NCBI GenBank assembly: GCA_903813345.2
Contig: CAIIXF020000004.1
Span: 9,430,196 to 9,494,195 of the forward strand
Length of the DNA: 64,000 nt
Origin: Owenia fusiformis
Lineage: Eukaryota > Annelida > Polychaeta > Sabellida > Oweniidae
Reading direction: 5' to 3'
The notes below the pieces were generated by a model. The model saw only the letters and a program-made list of their open reading frames with translations, ran no database searches and was not told the origin of the DNA. Positions 44,168 through 56,294 of the stretch are shown in pieces; the stretch's first letter is position 1, and each line of letters begins with the position of its first letter. Made by a program: the position numbers and the translations under genes.

Positions 44168-44898
44168 ACCCTACAACCCAACTAACTACACAAAATGTTG
44201 TGACTACTGTACCTACTACCCAACCAACTACACAAAAAGAAGGAACTACTGAGCCTACTACCCAAACGACTACACAAAATGAAATGACAACTGTGCTTAC
44301 CACCCAGCCAACTACACAAAATGATGCGACTACAGAGCCTACTACCCAAACGACTACACAAAATGAAATGACAACTGTGCTTACCACCCAGCCAACTACA
44401 CAAAATGAAGGAACTACAGAGCCTACTACCCAACCAACTACACAAAATGAAGTAACTACTGAGCCCACGACCCAACCAACTACACAAAATGTCGTGACTA
44501 CTGTGCCTACCACCCTATCAACTACACAAAATGAAGGGACAACGGATCTTACTACCAAAACAACTGCAAAGAGTGATGTGACTACTGCACTTACTACCAA
44601 ACAAACTACACAAAATGAAGTAACTACAACCACCTCACCCAAACATCGTCCACTATTTATAAACGAAATTATAAAAGCAAAGCTCGAGTCTGAAGTGTAT
44701 AAACCTCCTAAGAAAAAAGAGCATGTGCCAGTCGAAGCAAAATATGCAGCGGTTGTTGGTGTGCCTCCCTGTATGATCATTATTATTTCAGTTGGGCTAT
44801 TCATTCTATCTGATTTGCCAACAATATTTAGGGACATTAGGAGAGGATGTAGGTACACCAAAAGTACCGTTTTGTTTTTGACTGGCAAGTATCCATAA
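44168..44898 (+). CDS. PAN-mucin gene 4, exon 3: mucin stalk, TM helix, tail
   Basis: The acceptor is TGTAATTTCAG, phase 1. DPTTQLTTQNVVTTVPTTQP begins about eleven 14-residue units. A two-unit block (TTQNEMTTVLTTQPTTQN) is repeated, indicating internal expansion of the 42-bp minisatellite. Then come SPKHRPLFINEIIKAKLESE, PPKKKEHVPVEAKYAAVV, the helix PPCMIIIISVGLFILSDL and a tail ending TVLFLTGKYP at TAA. It lacks the PQGQ extension of genes 2 and 3. With exons 1 and 2 it forms the clearest intact gene together with gene 1. Confidence 0.88.
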
Positions 44899-45354
44899 TG
44901 ACAAAAAGAGCAATCATAGCCGCCAACTTGAAAATATCTGGTACCCTTATAATGTCGGCCCATGACTACAAAATAATGTTATCAATTTGTAATGATTTAC
45001 TTTATTTAGAATTATCTTAAAATACTATACTTCCGTTCAGCACCGATGGTAGCCTCTGACAATTTGTGGGTCACATGACCTAGTTCTATCTAAAAAAAAG
45101 TGATAAGCTTGAAAAAGTGTATTAAATTTAATTATGACAATGAGTTTATTTCCGATAAATCTATAGCTAGAGGACAAACATAAAATTGTGCATTTGCAAC
45201 AATATGTATTTTTCAGCAAACATGATATCACTAATTGAACATCATACAAAATATAAGTCCAAAGAATTCACTTATTTCTAACAGTCCCTACGAATTATTT
45301 TATAACATAAGTAATAAACATCTTATAAAATATGGTGAATTTAATCGGTAGGAA
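44899..45354. other. 3' flank of gene 4, no other gene
   Basis: AT-rich sequence without a canonical AATAAA in the first 150 bases. The 70-residue minus frame at 45037-45249 has no recognisable domain. Confidence 0.45.
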
Positions 45355-45686
45355 ACAAGATGAAAGGATTGGTGTCGATATGGTGAACTGGATTCAACAA
45401 TGTGTTTCTCTTAAATCAATTATTAAAAACATTCTGTTAAAAACACGCCCCTTTGTATAATGTTGACCGATTGACAACAATTTATGCATATACATATATA
45501 AATATACATATATATAATATATTACATAACTGTTTTTGTTAGCATATTTTGTTTTTTGTGCAATAGTTTTTGCCCCTTTCTACCAATTCTTTAGAATGAA
45601 ATAAACTATCTTTCCTAACCTAGTTGGAACAAAATAGCATATACAACATTTTCCTAGACCTCTCAATATTATATTATATTGTAAAA

Positions 45687-46083
45687 AATGTCCGTTGTGC
45701 TTCCTCTGGTGTGTTAGAGCGTTAACACCAGCTGCCTCTAGTTAGATCGACTAACAAAACAACTCTTTCTGGGGTTGTCGAGAGGGCTTTAGCGCCGGTA
45801 CGTTCAAACTAGGCGAATAGGTGCCGTAGCCACGAGGTTGCGAGTTCGAGACGCGTGTGCTCCTTGTGTTTATTCATTTATGATCACTGTCTGAGCTTTC
45901 AGTTGCAGAGGTATTAACCCGCTCTGGGTTCTTAAGGACAGTTGAGCAGTGTGTGTGTGTAGAAAATGTCCGTTGTGCTTCCTCTGGTGTGTTTGAGCGT
46001 TAACATCAGCTGCCTTTAGTTAGATCGTAGCCACGAGGTTGCGAGGTTCGAAACGCGTGTGCTCCTTGTGTTTATTCATTTAT
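45687..46083 (+). mobile_element. Duplicated SINE-like unit with box-B-like sequence
   Basis: 'AATGTCCGTTGTGCTTCCTC' through 'TAGTTAGATCG' occurs at 45687 and 45964. In each case it is followed by 'TAGCCACGAGGTTGCGAG' and a GTTCGA(G/A)AC word resembling a pol III box B. Poor tRNA pairing argues against a tRNA gene; a tRNA-derived SINE is likely. Confidence 0.45.
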
Positions 46084-46555
46084 AGTTATACTAAGGATAA
46101 TTATTCAAAAATTAAAACAAAAAAAACAAAAAAGATGAAAATTAAGATAAACCTTTTATTTCATTATAACAAAATCCTTCTTTTAAATCAACCAAACTTT
46201 CCTTTGTACAATAACAATATTGAGAGACCTCAACACGTTGTGTTTATTTCGTTTTGTTCCAATGAGGTTCGGATAAATGTTTCATTTCAATCCGAACATA
46301 CATGTATGATACCAAGAACAAAAGAAGTGTCTGGTGTGTTTTCTAAAACTATATATAGAAAAAATGTCAAATTAACCCAGGACTATATATACTGACGGAA
46401 TATAACTGCGTTGACAGCAGTTAACGAATATATTGTCCGGCTAGATTTTGGTCATATCTGTTATCTTTAAATGTATAGATGTCGTATATAGTAGTACTGC
46501 AATATATACTTATTTGATATCTTATCAATGAATTAAAAAACACTGCTTCCATCCA

Positions 46556-46630
46556 ATCACCCTTAGTGTAGTGGTTAGAAAAAATTTCTGGCTGTTGCCT
46601 AGGTGTGGATCGACTCCCATTCGTTCCTTT
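46556..46630 (+). mobile_element. tRNA-like SINE head, copy 1
   Basis: CCTTAGTGTAGTGGTTAG (box A-like, as in Asp/Glu tRNAs) is followed by GGTGTGGATCGACTCCC (box B-like). Degenerate stems and a T-rich tail point to a SINE. The same unit recurs at 47381-47453. Confidence 0.5.
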
Positions 46631-47380
46631 TTTTACCATATCTACTATATTCTGCATAAAATTTAACTATTCGTTTCCTCGTTTTCATGACACTATTTTC
46701 TTAGACCTCTCAATATTATAGTTATACTAAGGAAATGTTGGTTGATTTAAGAATAAGTATTCAAAAATTAAAACAAAAAAAAAACACAAAAAGATGAAAA
46801 TTAAGATAAACCTTTTATTTCATTAACAAAATCCTTTTTTTAAATCAACCAAACTTTCCTTTGTATAATAACAATATTGAGAGACCTTAACACGTTGTGT
46901 TTATTTCGTTTTGTTCCAATGAAGTTCGGATAAATGTTTCATTTCATTCCGAACATACATGTATGATACCAAGAACAAAAGAAGTGTCTGATGTGTTTTC
47001 TAAAACTATATATAGAAAAATGTCAAATTATATTGTTAGCATTCAAAAGATGATCATTAGATTGACGATGACGATTTTCAGAATTTTTTGATGACTGGAA
47101 GAGAAACGTGTGTTCAAAAAGTTCATCAGGACCATACACAGTAGGGACGTTTGGTCTTAACCGGACCATATTTTCTTTATTGGTAAACAATAACCCAGGA
47201 CTATATATACTGACGGACTATAACTGTGTTGACAGCAGTGAACGAATGGATTGTCCGGCTAGATTTTGTTCATATCTGTTATCTTTATTTTTAAATGTAT
47301 AGATGTCGTATATATTAGTACTGCAATATATACTTATTTGATATCTTATCGATGAATTAAAAAACACTGCTTTCATCCAA

Positions 47381-47453
47381 TCACCCTTAGTGTAGTGGTT
47401 AGAAAAAAATTCTGGCTGTTGCCTAGGTGTTGATCGACTCTCACTCGTTCCTG
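47381..47453 (+). mobile_element. tRNA-like SINE head, copy 2
   Basis: It matches 46556-46630 with few changes (GGTGTTGATCGACTCTC) and is followed by a T-rich tail. Confidence 0.5.
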
Positions 47454-47890
47454 TTTTTTTTCTCTACCATATTCTGCATAAAATTTAACTATTCGTCTCC
47501 TCGCCTTCATGAGATTATTTTTATACAACATTTTCTTAGACCTCTCAATATTATAGTTATACTAAAGAAACGTTGGTTGATTTAAGAATAAGTATTCAAA
47601 AATTAAAAAAAAGAAAAAAAGATGAAAATTAAGATAAACCTTTTATTTCATTAACAAAATCCTTTTTTAAATCAACCAAACTTTCCTTTGTACAATAACA
47701 ATATTGAGAGACCTCAACTCGTTGTGTTTATTTCGTCTCGTTCCAATGAGGTTCGGATAAATGTTTCATTTCATTCCGAACATACATGTATGATACCAAA
47801 AACAAAAAAAGTGTGTGATGTGTTTTCTAAAACTATATATAGAAAAAATGTCAAATTATTAATTTTGAAATTAATTTCAAAATGAAGAAT

Positions 47891-49363
47891 ATCCCCGAGG
47901 CCATAAAAGATTATTTCTCGGTTTACAGTAATCAATTTAGTGTCAAATTATACTTTGGGGAAAATTTAAGAGTTTGAACACAGATAGGCTGAAATAGTGG
48001 TCATTAAGTGAAGTGCAGTTACTGCATTATGCTATTTACTCATATAGCATCTTTTTATTTCATTCAAAAGTAGAATTCCATCTTAAGAATATGCATAATG
48101 TCTATTATGGAGTGGTTCCAATAAATAGTTTCTTAGACACAGCAAACCGAAAGGCATTCGTAGCCTTGCCCAAGTCGGCCTCTTGCTTATCTCTATTTCT
48201 ATCCCATTGTGAAAGATATGACCGTCTAAAATCACTTGCCATACTGCACATGGACCTTTAATTTCATGTTTTTGCAGCTGTATATTTTGGTAATAATTCA
48301 AGATCAGATAAGTAAAAAATACCGACTTGGTGGAAACAAAGTAACATATTTGATCCTAGGTAGTGACACAAATATATCATTTATGCAATAAAAGTACATT
48401 TCCCCTGTTATGTATGAGAAATCAATAAAAATATATTGTGTAAGGCCTTTCTTTACAGAAATGAAAATTGGAAATGGCACGCCGATATCATCATCTTCGG
48501 ATCAACTAAATATGCTCTACCTGTCACAGCATCACCGACGGTGTTCGGGGAAGCTTGGGCACAAAGCTTTATGGCACTCGTCGCCCTGGTCAAGTCATAC
48601 CAGGGGAAGAAGCTCCCCCGTTTTAAAGTTTCATGATCATCCTGAGCACTTTTCGGGAGCTTTTTATGCCAAAATTGTCAAAAAGCTCCCTCTTGGCAAA
48701 AGCTGGATACGAGACGGCACCTTTAGACTCAATATCACATTCATAGTTGAGGTCAGGACCAATCTGCTAAACTCAAACTAAGTCCAAGACCCTGCTCTAT
48801 ATGAAATCAGAGCGTGACTTTGGGCACAAAATATAAATCCAGGTGGCCTACCTGCTAACCATTGGTTTGATGTCCCTTAGAAATTGACAACACAGTATTA
48901 CTATTGAACTAGAAATGAAAGACCGTACGGCCGCCTATCAGCAAATATGACAGATATAGCAGATACGCCTATTACTTCATCAAAATTAGCTTGATATACA
49001 TGATGAAATATGTGAGTTACTAAAATCATGGGCTTTCAACTAGTTGAAAGCCCATGCTAAAATTATACATTTAGGGGGAAATTTATCAAGATTTGAAGGT
49101 CAAAATTGATACGGAAACAACAACGTACAGAAAGCTTTAGCTTACGTACTCTCGGTATTGCTGTCGGTAAGACAAACGTATTGAGTAAACTTTTACTCCA
49201 TCGATGCATTACGGATTTTGATTTTGATTCCATACAGTGTAAAATGAATTGAACATACCATTTGAAAAACTCGATTTATGTCAAACAATAAACAAATTCA
49301 TTCACCAAAGTTAAGTCAAATTATACACAACACACTGTGCTTGTTCATATAGTGATACTTTTA
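47891..49363. other. Gene-free stretch; unexplained open frame at 48410-48781
   Basis: It contains the dispersed word GAAAGATATGACCGTC at 48211 and a perfect 28-bp palindrome at 49028-49055. A 123-codon plus-strand frame (48410-48781) overlaps a shorter frame (48436-48636) in somewhat GC-richer DNA. Neither has a recognisable domain, so no gene is called. Confidence 0.4.
49028..49055. repeat. Perfect 28-bp palindrome
   Basis: ATGGGCTTTCAACT is followed directly by its reverse complement AGTTGAAAGCCCAT with no loop. Confidence 0.92.
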
Positions 49364-50047
49364 TGGCCTAGTCACATAGCCCGGCCGATGTCCGGCATTG
49401 GTAGAGCTCGGTGGATTTTTTTGGTGCCACCGAGCTCTCCTCATCGGGAGCAGAGCTCGGTGACGTGAACGGACTCCGTCCGGACATCTTCAGGCGACCG
49501 ACCGAACACCGGCCGGAGACCGTACGGAGTCTGTCTCAAAATGGTAGTTTTTTTCTGCCGATGTGGCAGCAACTACCGGCCGGAGGTCGGCCGGACATCG
49601 GAAGGAATACGGCCGGTACCCGAGCAGGTAACAGGACACCGTGCGATCGCCGGCCGGGTTGTTAACGGGCTTTGAACAGTGACCGGCCGATGCTCTGTCC
49701 CACATCGGCCGGAGCTCGGTCGGAGCTCGGCCGCTGTCCGTTAAAAAAACTCGTCCTCTGGTTGTCTCAGATGCACGGGACACCGGCCGATACTCGGCCG
49801 TGCACCGGCCGACGTGTTTTCCGATGTGGTTACGATGGGGCTGCGATGACATGATGAGGGAGCTCGGTGAGAGCCCGGTGAAATTTAACTCCGAAGTTAA
49901 AATTTCACCGAGCTACCACCGATGCGGTTTTAAGCAACAAACGCCACGGATGTCCGGCCGGTGTCCGGCCGGTGTTCGGCCGAGTTCGGTGAAAATTGCA
50001 TCGCTGGCTCATCGTAACCTCATCGGCCGGGCTATGTGACTAGGCCA
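49364..50047. mobile_element. GC-rich inverted-repeat element
   Basis: TGGCCTAGTCACATAGCC at the left and its inverse GGCTATGTGACTAGGCCA at the right are flanked by TTA on both sides (49361-49363, 50048-50050). The interior is GC- and CpG-rich, unlike its surroundings. It is built of CCGGCCG and GAGCTCGGT words in both orientations. Frames on both strands (such as 49490-49852 minus) follow from composition and show no domain. The TAGTCACAT terminus resembles that of the element at 25629-25768. Confidence 0.85.
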
Positions 50048-50530
50048 TTAGAACTAAAATCAATATAATCGAAGGATAAAATGGGATACGTAAATGACCA
50101 ACGTCGAAAGCCTCATTTTTCGTGTTCTCCGTATCGCTTCATGTATAAAATGAACTGACCACGCATAAATCTGGTAAACACGTTACGGCTACGGATCCGT
50201 TGAGCTAAAAACCGTTTTGCGAAACCTCTCTATTATGTCTTGTGATCCACATATTTATATTTGCAATTACATACTCTCAACATAATTTAACTTCATTTTC
50301 ATATTCACCAATCAAGGATAGTTGTGTATTGACACAGATTTTCTGGGTATTTTTAACTTATGTATAATGTATACAAGGTTTCAATGTAGGGTGAATATTA
50401 GAAAATCGCTCAATCCTCGGATCTGGCAATACCTGATTAACACATAATTGTACAGCAGCATGGTCAATAGTACCATGTGTTCTCAATTTCCATAATCGTA
50501 TATGTTTTTTCACCAATATCAATAACATTG

Positions 50531-52225
50531 GTACCTGTTACACTGCTGGGTTGAGTCTAACGAAGCATTTTTGTAACGAAGGTTAGCGAAAAAATTGTGT
50601 CCACACTGGCTTTATCCAACCCTAACGAAGCAATTATTTGGTGTTACACTGCACTTAAAATGCTTCGTTGCGCGTGCGCAGTACTCATCTGCCCCACCCA
50701 CTTATTATGATTAATATTTTTATTCTTTTGATATAAACCATTGATCAAACTCAAAAATCTAATTTTTAATGTTTATTTCAACAATTCAGCACAGAAAAAG
50801 ACTAGTTCAAAATTCTCTGGAAAATAAAACCAGATGAATGTGATCATTCCGTACACATGTCCATACATTTTTCCCATCATTTCGATTTTTATATATTTCA
50901 GCTGTCAATACGATTACAAGTATTGTTTTCATTTTCTATCATTTCCTTTGGAAACATATAGAATAAAAATAGGCCTATGTTAATTACTAGGAGGAATTGG
51001 ATTTGGGGTTTATACAATTTCCAAATGGACTTCTCAGTTATATTTCAAATAGTGTAGCCATTACTAAAATATCTCGGTGTTCGGCTGGTGGTTTAACTAC
51101 TATTTAATGATCAATTCATTTTAATATGAATATTACCCGTCTCGCCAATATTCCATGCATATTTGAGTGAGTTTGACATAAATTAGTATGTTAATCCATC
51201 AGCCGTCCGTTGAATTCGAAAATGGCGCAAATTGGAAGAAACTTAAATATCAGTTGTACGCATCGTCTTACGACACATCAATAGTGTTTGGGGCTGGCCT
51301 AAAACATGCAGCCTCTCTATGGTAAGTTTAAATTCAATTACATTTTAAAATCGTCGAAATAATAGAACGACTAGTACAAGTATTGCAATGGGGCGATAAT
51401 CAGTTGAATACGATTTCTGAAGAGAGACATTTTCGAATCAATCAAATCGGCTAAATTCCCTGATATGATTCACCGGGAAGCAATTGTATCATGGTGTGAA
51501 CACATTTAGAATTACATTCAAGGTATAAATATTCGAGGCGCAAGAAAAAATTAATATTAAACATGTATGCCACAACTTTCTATTTAATAAGCATATCTTA
51601 TCATGTAATTTCAAAAGTTTACCCTTCCACACATGAGACGGAGTTTTCCCGGAAAGAGGGACATTTAAATATTCTAGGTTTATTCCCTTATAGATCAGAT
51701 AAACGTTTCAAAAATACCGTATACATATACGGTAAAACCTGCGTGTTTTAGATTTAATAATTTTTTGTATATCAATGCGAGGAAAGGCAGGGAATCGAAT
51801 GAAATGCCACGACAGACGGTAAATCACATTTGTACGTGGCGTTTAGGGCTTGAGTTAGCGTCAATCAGTGACGCAAATAGGTAATTATTTTAATCAAAAC
51901 GAAGCATTATAATAATACGTACTTAAAAACATGTTCTTTCCTCGCGATTCCTCTCATTTAATGCAAAATGATGAATGTGCTCTTTATTACGCGCATGCGC
52001 AAACCGCCAACTAAGCATTTTCTAACGAAGCTACCTGTTACACAGGCCAAAAAAGCTTCGTTGGGACCTAACCTTCGTTGAATTTTCTACTCAATTGCTT
52101 CGTTATCAACTAAGCTTTTCTAACGAAGGCGGAGGTGTTACACTGGCCCAAAATTGCTTCGTTACGAAGCTTTTTGTCAAATTGCTTCGTAACGAAGCAT
52201 TTCAACTGGCCTGTGTAACAGGGGT
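50531..52225. mobile_element. Element with CTGTTACAC ends and AACGAAGC subterminal repeats
   Basis: The left end is GTACCTGTTACACTGC and the right end GTGTAACAGGGGT, inverted to each other over CTGTTACAC. They are flanked by CATTG on both sides (50526-50530, 52226-52230). Many AACGAAGC and GCTTCGTT words crowd both ends, with additional internal 'CCTGTTACACAGGCC' (52031). The interior (50700-52000) has no recognisable transposase. The 5-bp duplication is tentative, so the superfamily is unassigned. Confidence 0.7.
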
Positions 52226-52230
52226 CATTG

Positions 52231-53894
52231 TCTATTAAAGCCCTCTGAACAACTGCAAAAACATGATTAATTGAGCAATTGCAAGGGCGATCATGTCTGT
52301 TAGTGTTTCGTTGTGTCTGATAACTATAATGTCATTCATCACATTTTACGAAATAACAGCTGACACCCCATGAAAGTGAGAAAATATTTTATATCGTACA
52401 TGCACAATAATGTTATTCAGTTTTCAAAAAGCTCAAAACCTAATTTACTTATTACTGTGTAAATAACATTGCATGACAAGTATGCACATTTATTAATTAA
52501 TCAAACTATCCCTTTTAGCTCTGTAGATTGTATAGATTGTGTCCGTCTCGATTCATTTATCCTTGGTACTAAATTAATTAATTTGCCTGATATGCAACAT
52601 ATTAACACGAGATTAAAAAATCTAATGAGATCAAAGTTGCTCCGCAGAACATGCATTGCTATGGCAACCATATATGGACTATATTTTTGTTAATACAATA
52701 TGTAATCTAACAAAATGAAGCTTATATCATTATATTTCATTTTTCGAATTTCTTATTGTTACCCTTTCAAAAGAAATCAGGGCATTATTATCAGTAATAC
52801 GTTAGAATAACAATCAAACTTCAAGGTTTTGCAAAAGTCTCATTTAATATTCAATCAAAATTTAAGATTCTTATATAGATGAAATTATGCACTTTATGTC
52901 TGCGCGTGTATCTTGCTCAATCACCCAGTAACGTATCGATTAGCATCTCTAGCGTAATATACATTGTATATGAACGCTATGATGTATTTTACTATCAATG
53001 GTCGAAAATACAAATGTTGTTCGATCGGAAACTTTATTGGGGATCATATTTCATATAGATGTAAAGATCAAGATGTTAAAATTTAGCTTTAGCGATGCTA
53101 TGGTATCATTTTACATGCGATGATGTAATTAATAATTTCCCACATGATCGTCAATATCTTGAAACGATATTGTAAATATAGATAGCAATCAAACGAAATG
53201 ATTTTTTCTCCTTCCATTTTTAACCAAAGCATGGTTTTGTTTCTCATTGGTATTGTTATACATAGTACTATATAAATACGTATACATAATGTATATCACA
53301 TGTCACTGCATTCGGAATTTGTACCAAACTTATATTTTATGATCAAAGCATGGATGCAGCCTGGTATGGGGTCTTTCGTAAACCCGTGCGTGAACATTAC
53401 ATCAGAGGGGCATCGTAATTAAAGTGAATCACCTACACAAAAAGCTCTATTTCTCCTATTCAAATCTGCAAAATATTCTGTTTCGAATGAGGTCATTTGT
53501 TATTTTATTAGTTAATTATTATTGTTAATATGAGCTAAACTTGTACGTGGATATTAAAAAAATAATGGCGCTATTCGCATCATTTGATATCCATGATATT
53601 TCAGTGATGCTGACATGTTCATCCAATAACTGATGCATTGTACCAAAACGGGCGTTCAATCAGACCGATGATTCAATACAGTGCATGTTTTCAATCTGTT
53701 TATAAACTCATACAGTCTGTTAAAATTACTTCATAGTGAATAGTTGAACCTAAAATATAAGAAATCTAAAGACCATTGCGCAATGATAATATGGACAAAC
53801 ATATTCATACTATACTTATTGTATGACAATTCCTATATCAATTACTCAGATGCGAATAGGTAATTACCAATTTCACCACCAGGTGGCTGACTCG
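52231..53894. other. Gene-free AT-rich stretch
   Basis: No gene, RNA or repeat family was recognised. The 74-residue frame at 52469-52693 has no identifiable motif. Confidence 0.45.
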
Positions 53895-54275
53895 GGGGAA
53901 TTAACATGGCAGGGTATAACAAAATTCCCTTAAACTCGAATGCATCAGTTTTAGTGGTTCACTTTTCATATTACCCTTATGTATCTGATAGTTATGCAAA
54001 TTAAAATATGTCCAGTAAAAGAAAATATTATCTGCCCAACACAAGAAAAGATATTTTACTTTTTGTGGTTTTACAACATGGGGTCTATGGGGAATCTCCC
54101 CGACCTAGAAGTCACATTTTCAGAATAAATTAAATTTTCAAAGTTGATAAACTCTTTTCAAAACCACATTTCTAAATGTAATTTTACATGTAGATTCCAA
54201 ATATGACATCAGTTTGACTGAATTATGAATTTTTAATGACGTAAATCAAGATTATTTCTACTCGCATCTGGGATA
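53895..54275. repeat. Solo right arm of family-U element
   Basis: It matches 23765-24138 in direct orientation (GGTTCACTTTTCA(A/T)ATTACC, 'ACAACATGGGGTCTATGG', ending TTTCTACTCGCATCT). No left arm was found nearby. Confidence 0.7.
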
Positions 54276-54379
54276 TACCTGTACATCTACTTTCCGTTTA
54301 CATTTACGTTGTGGATTGTGTATAAGATAATGAGGGAAAGAGGTCACCAGATAAATCCATCGGTGATGCTGTACTCTGA

Positions 54380-55230
54380 AGCCTTAAAGGAATATTCCTT
54401 GCCAAACCATCTCTCTCCTCATATGGTCATCCTCCCAAGCAGGTGTCCAGAATCCGTTCCTCCTTCTTCCCCCTGCTATAAGCAGTTAGCATTTCCCCGA
54501 TTAAGAACTCGCAATTTGATTGGCTGTCGCAACACTGCGACAGAAATCATGTATACGTCATCGGCAACACTGCGACAGAAATCATGTATACGTCATCGGC
54601 GCATAATAAGATCACGTGATTCAGTTTAATCGGGCGCGTCCAACTTGGTTATAGCAGGGGGTAAAAAGAAAGAAGATATTCTGGATTTTGAAGCCCTGTG
54701 ATCGGAGGATGCATATGGTAGCTATAACCATATACTGCTTGCCATGTTTAGCACTTGTCAGTAAGCTGCCATCTTTTAAAATTTCACACAGGAAGTGATG
54801 TCATCGACTCTCAACTTTGCATATAGCATTAGGTGAGGAGCTATTAAGAATTACAAAACCAGCTAAATATTCTTTTTCAACTGTGTATCTTATTTAATCC
54901 TTCTGAAAATCTCTTCTTTTATTCTAAGTTGACAAGACCTGAAAATTTTTTTGCACAGAAAGTAATGATCACTTGTCTAGAAGTGATTTTGTGCTACTTT
55001 CCTATACTGTTATGGGCAAGGTTATAGAAGTTGAGAGTTGATGACATCACTTCCTGCAAGAAATCTTAAAAGATGGCAGCTCACTGGAAATAAGCAGTAG
55101 ATTTTTAAATGATCAATATTTTCCATATTAAAACATTTTCCCATGTTTTGCTAAATATGGAAACTATATATATGATTATAGCTACCATATCAAGAGAGAA
55201 AGGGTCTGGCAGGGAATATTCCTTTAGGGA
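54380..55230. mobile_element. Inverted-repeat element hosting a hAT-type MITE
   Basis: AAAGGAATATTCCTTGCC at the left is mirrored by GGCAGGGAATATTCCTTT at the right. Inner inverted blocks include 'GCTGCCATCTTTTAA' against 'TTAAAAGATGGCAGC', and 'GATGTCATCGACTCTCAAC' against 'GTTGAGAGTTGATGACATC'. The MITE at 54428-54711 lies inside the left arm. The limits are approximate and the target duplication unresolved. Confidence 0.72.
54428..54711. mobile_element. hAT-type MITE, copy 2 (family M2)
   Basis: CATCCTCC...GGAGGATG ends with an exact 8-bp duplication, CATATGGT (54420-54427, 54712-54719). It is longer than copy 1 because the block CAACACTGCGACAGAAATCA plus TGTATACGTCATCGG is present twice in tandem. 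It is inserted in the left arm of the element 54380-55230. Confidence 0.93.
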
Positions 55231-56294
55231 GGGACATGGGGTATAAATAGGAGGCAGACTAATGGAACAGCCAAAATAACTGAATTTTTGATATTTTCTC
55301 AAAGCTAGTCAATTTTCTCAAATTTCATAATGATTGAGAAGATGTATTGCTTCAGATTTTGTTATATGTATCTTTCAATGTCTTGATGTTTATATTCTGC
55401 AATTAGATTTCAACTCCATCATTTTGTTTGGTTGTAATAAGACATTTAAAAACAGTAATAACATTTTTCAAATTTAATATTCCTCAAGCTTGGCCAATGA
55501 AAATCAAGTATCAAGCAATGCTGTTAATTAAACTTACTAATGCGGACTTTCTGTACCATAAATGAATTGTGTGAATGTAACCTAATATTTTGGAGTTGCT
55601 AGCAACTTTAAAACCGCCCTTGTGAAACATGTTCGAAGGGCCATTTGAACTGCTGTTGAAACTTCCTACATTGTTCCATATATCATACATATCTTAACCC
55701 ATCCTTCTAGATAAATCAAGCATTGCCTCATTATAGCATCTTTACCATACACTTTCCAAATCTCACGCATCGTTTCTTGTTTGGTCTGCCCTCCAAGGAC
55801 ATAGAATCTAGTGGCAGATCTGATCTGTGAAAGGTACTCCTCTTTTAGAACTTCAGTCTAGGAATCTCTCAAGTGTGGCTTTTGCTTGATGATGTCATGA
55901 ACAATTATGTGATATATAAAGTTTACCAACTGTGATTGTAATACCATTATATTGTACTACATTTAAATATAAGTTAATTAAAGAAGAACAAGTAAATGTA
56001 GGGAAATACGCTTTCATTTGCAAGCAATGCTTGATTAATGTAATTGTAAATTGTGCGATCTAATCTAATTGTGCGTCCGCCTACCAAAAAGTCAAGTAAC
56101 CATACTAGCCAATCAATTAAGAGATGCTGAATGATGAATCGATAAATATACATTTTTGCATATTATGTGAAAATTTCATGAAAAAATATTAAAAACATTT
56201 GAAATGAGAACATTTTCCGTGAACTTATTGAACGACCTAGTACATTCACAAGGCTTTGTCAGTTTTGCTACACTAAGCCCTTCCGTGAATTGAG
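55231..56294. other. Gene-free AT-rich stretch
   Basis: No gene or repeat was recognised with confidence. Confidence 0.45.

Larger units (their letters stand above)
45355..47890. repeat. Nested repeat complex: family-F arms, SINE-like heads, GT run
   Basis: A block reading 'GTTGGTTGATTTAAGAATAA'...'CTTTGTA(C/T)AATAACAATATT'...'GAACATACATGTATGATACC' occurs three times (about 46083-46375, 46726-47030, 47560-47860). It is made of family-F foldback arms. Flanking pieces of family-F ends occur at 45355-45470 and, inverted, near 47090-47130. The similar small frames at 46039, 46897 and 47688 come from this repeat. A GT run lies at about 45950-45959. Confidence 0.7.

Noticed and set aside
46039-47885. 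Three related small proteins (VRINVSFHSEHTCMIPRTKE)
   Set aside because: Frames within the repeated family-F arms; similarity comes from the repeat, and the 10850-11071 frame is its antisense counterpart.
48410-48781. 123-residue plus-strand frame in GC-richer DNA
   Set aside because: No recognisable domain, no splice or promoter support, and an overlapping frame of similar quality; left as unexplained.
49490-49852. 120-residue minus-strand frame rich in Arg/Pro
   Set aside because: Lies in a GC-rich inverted-repeat element where stop codons are rare by composition; the opposite strand is open too.
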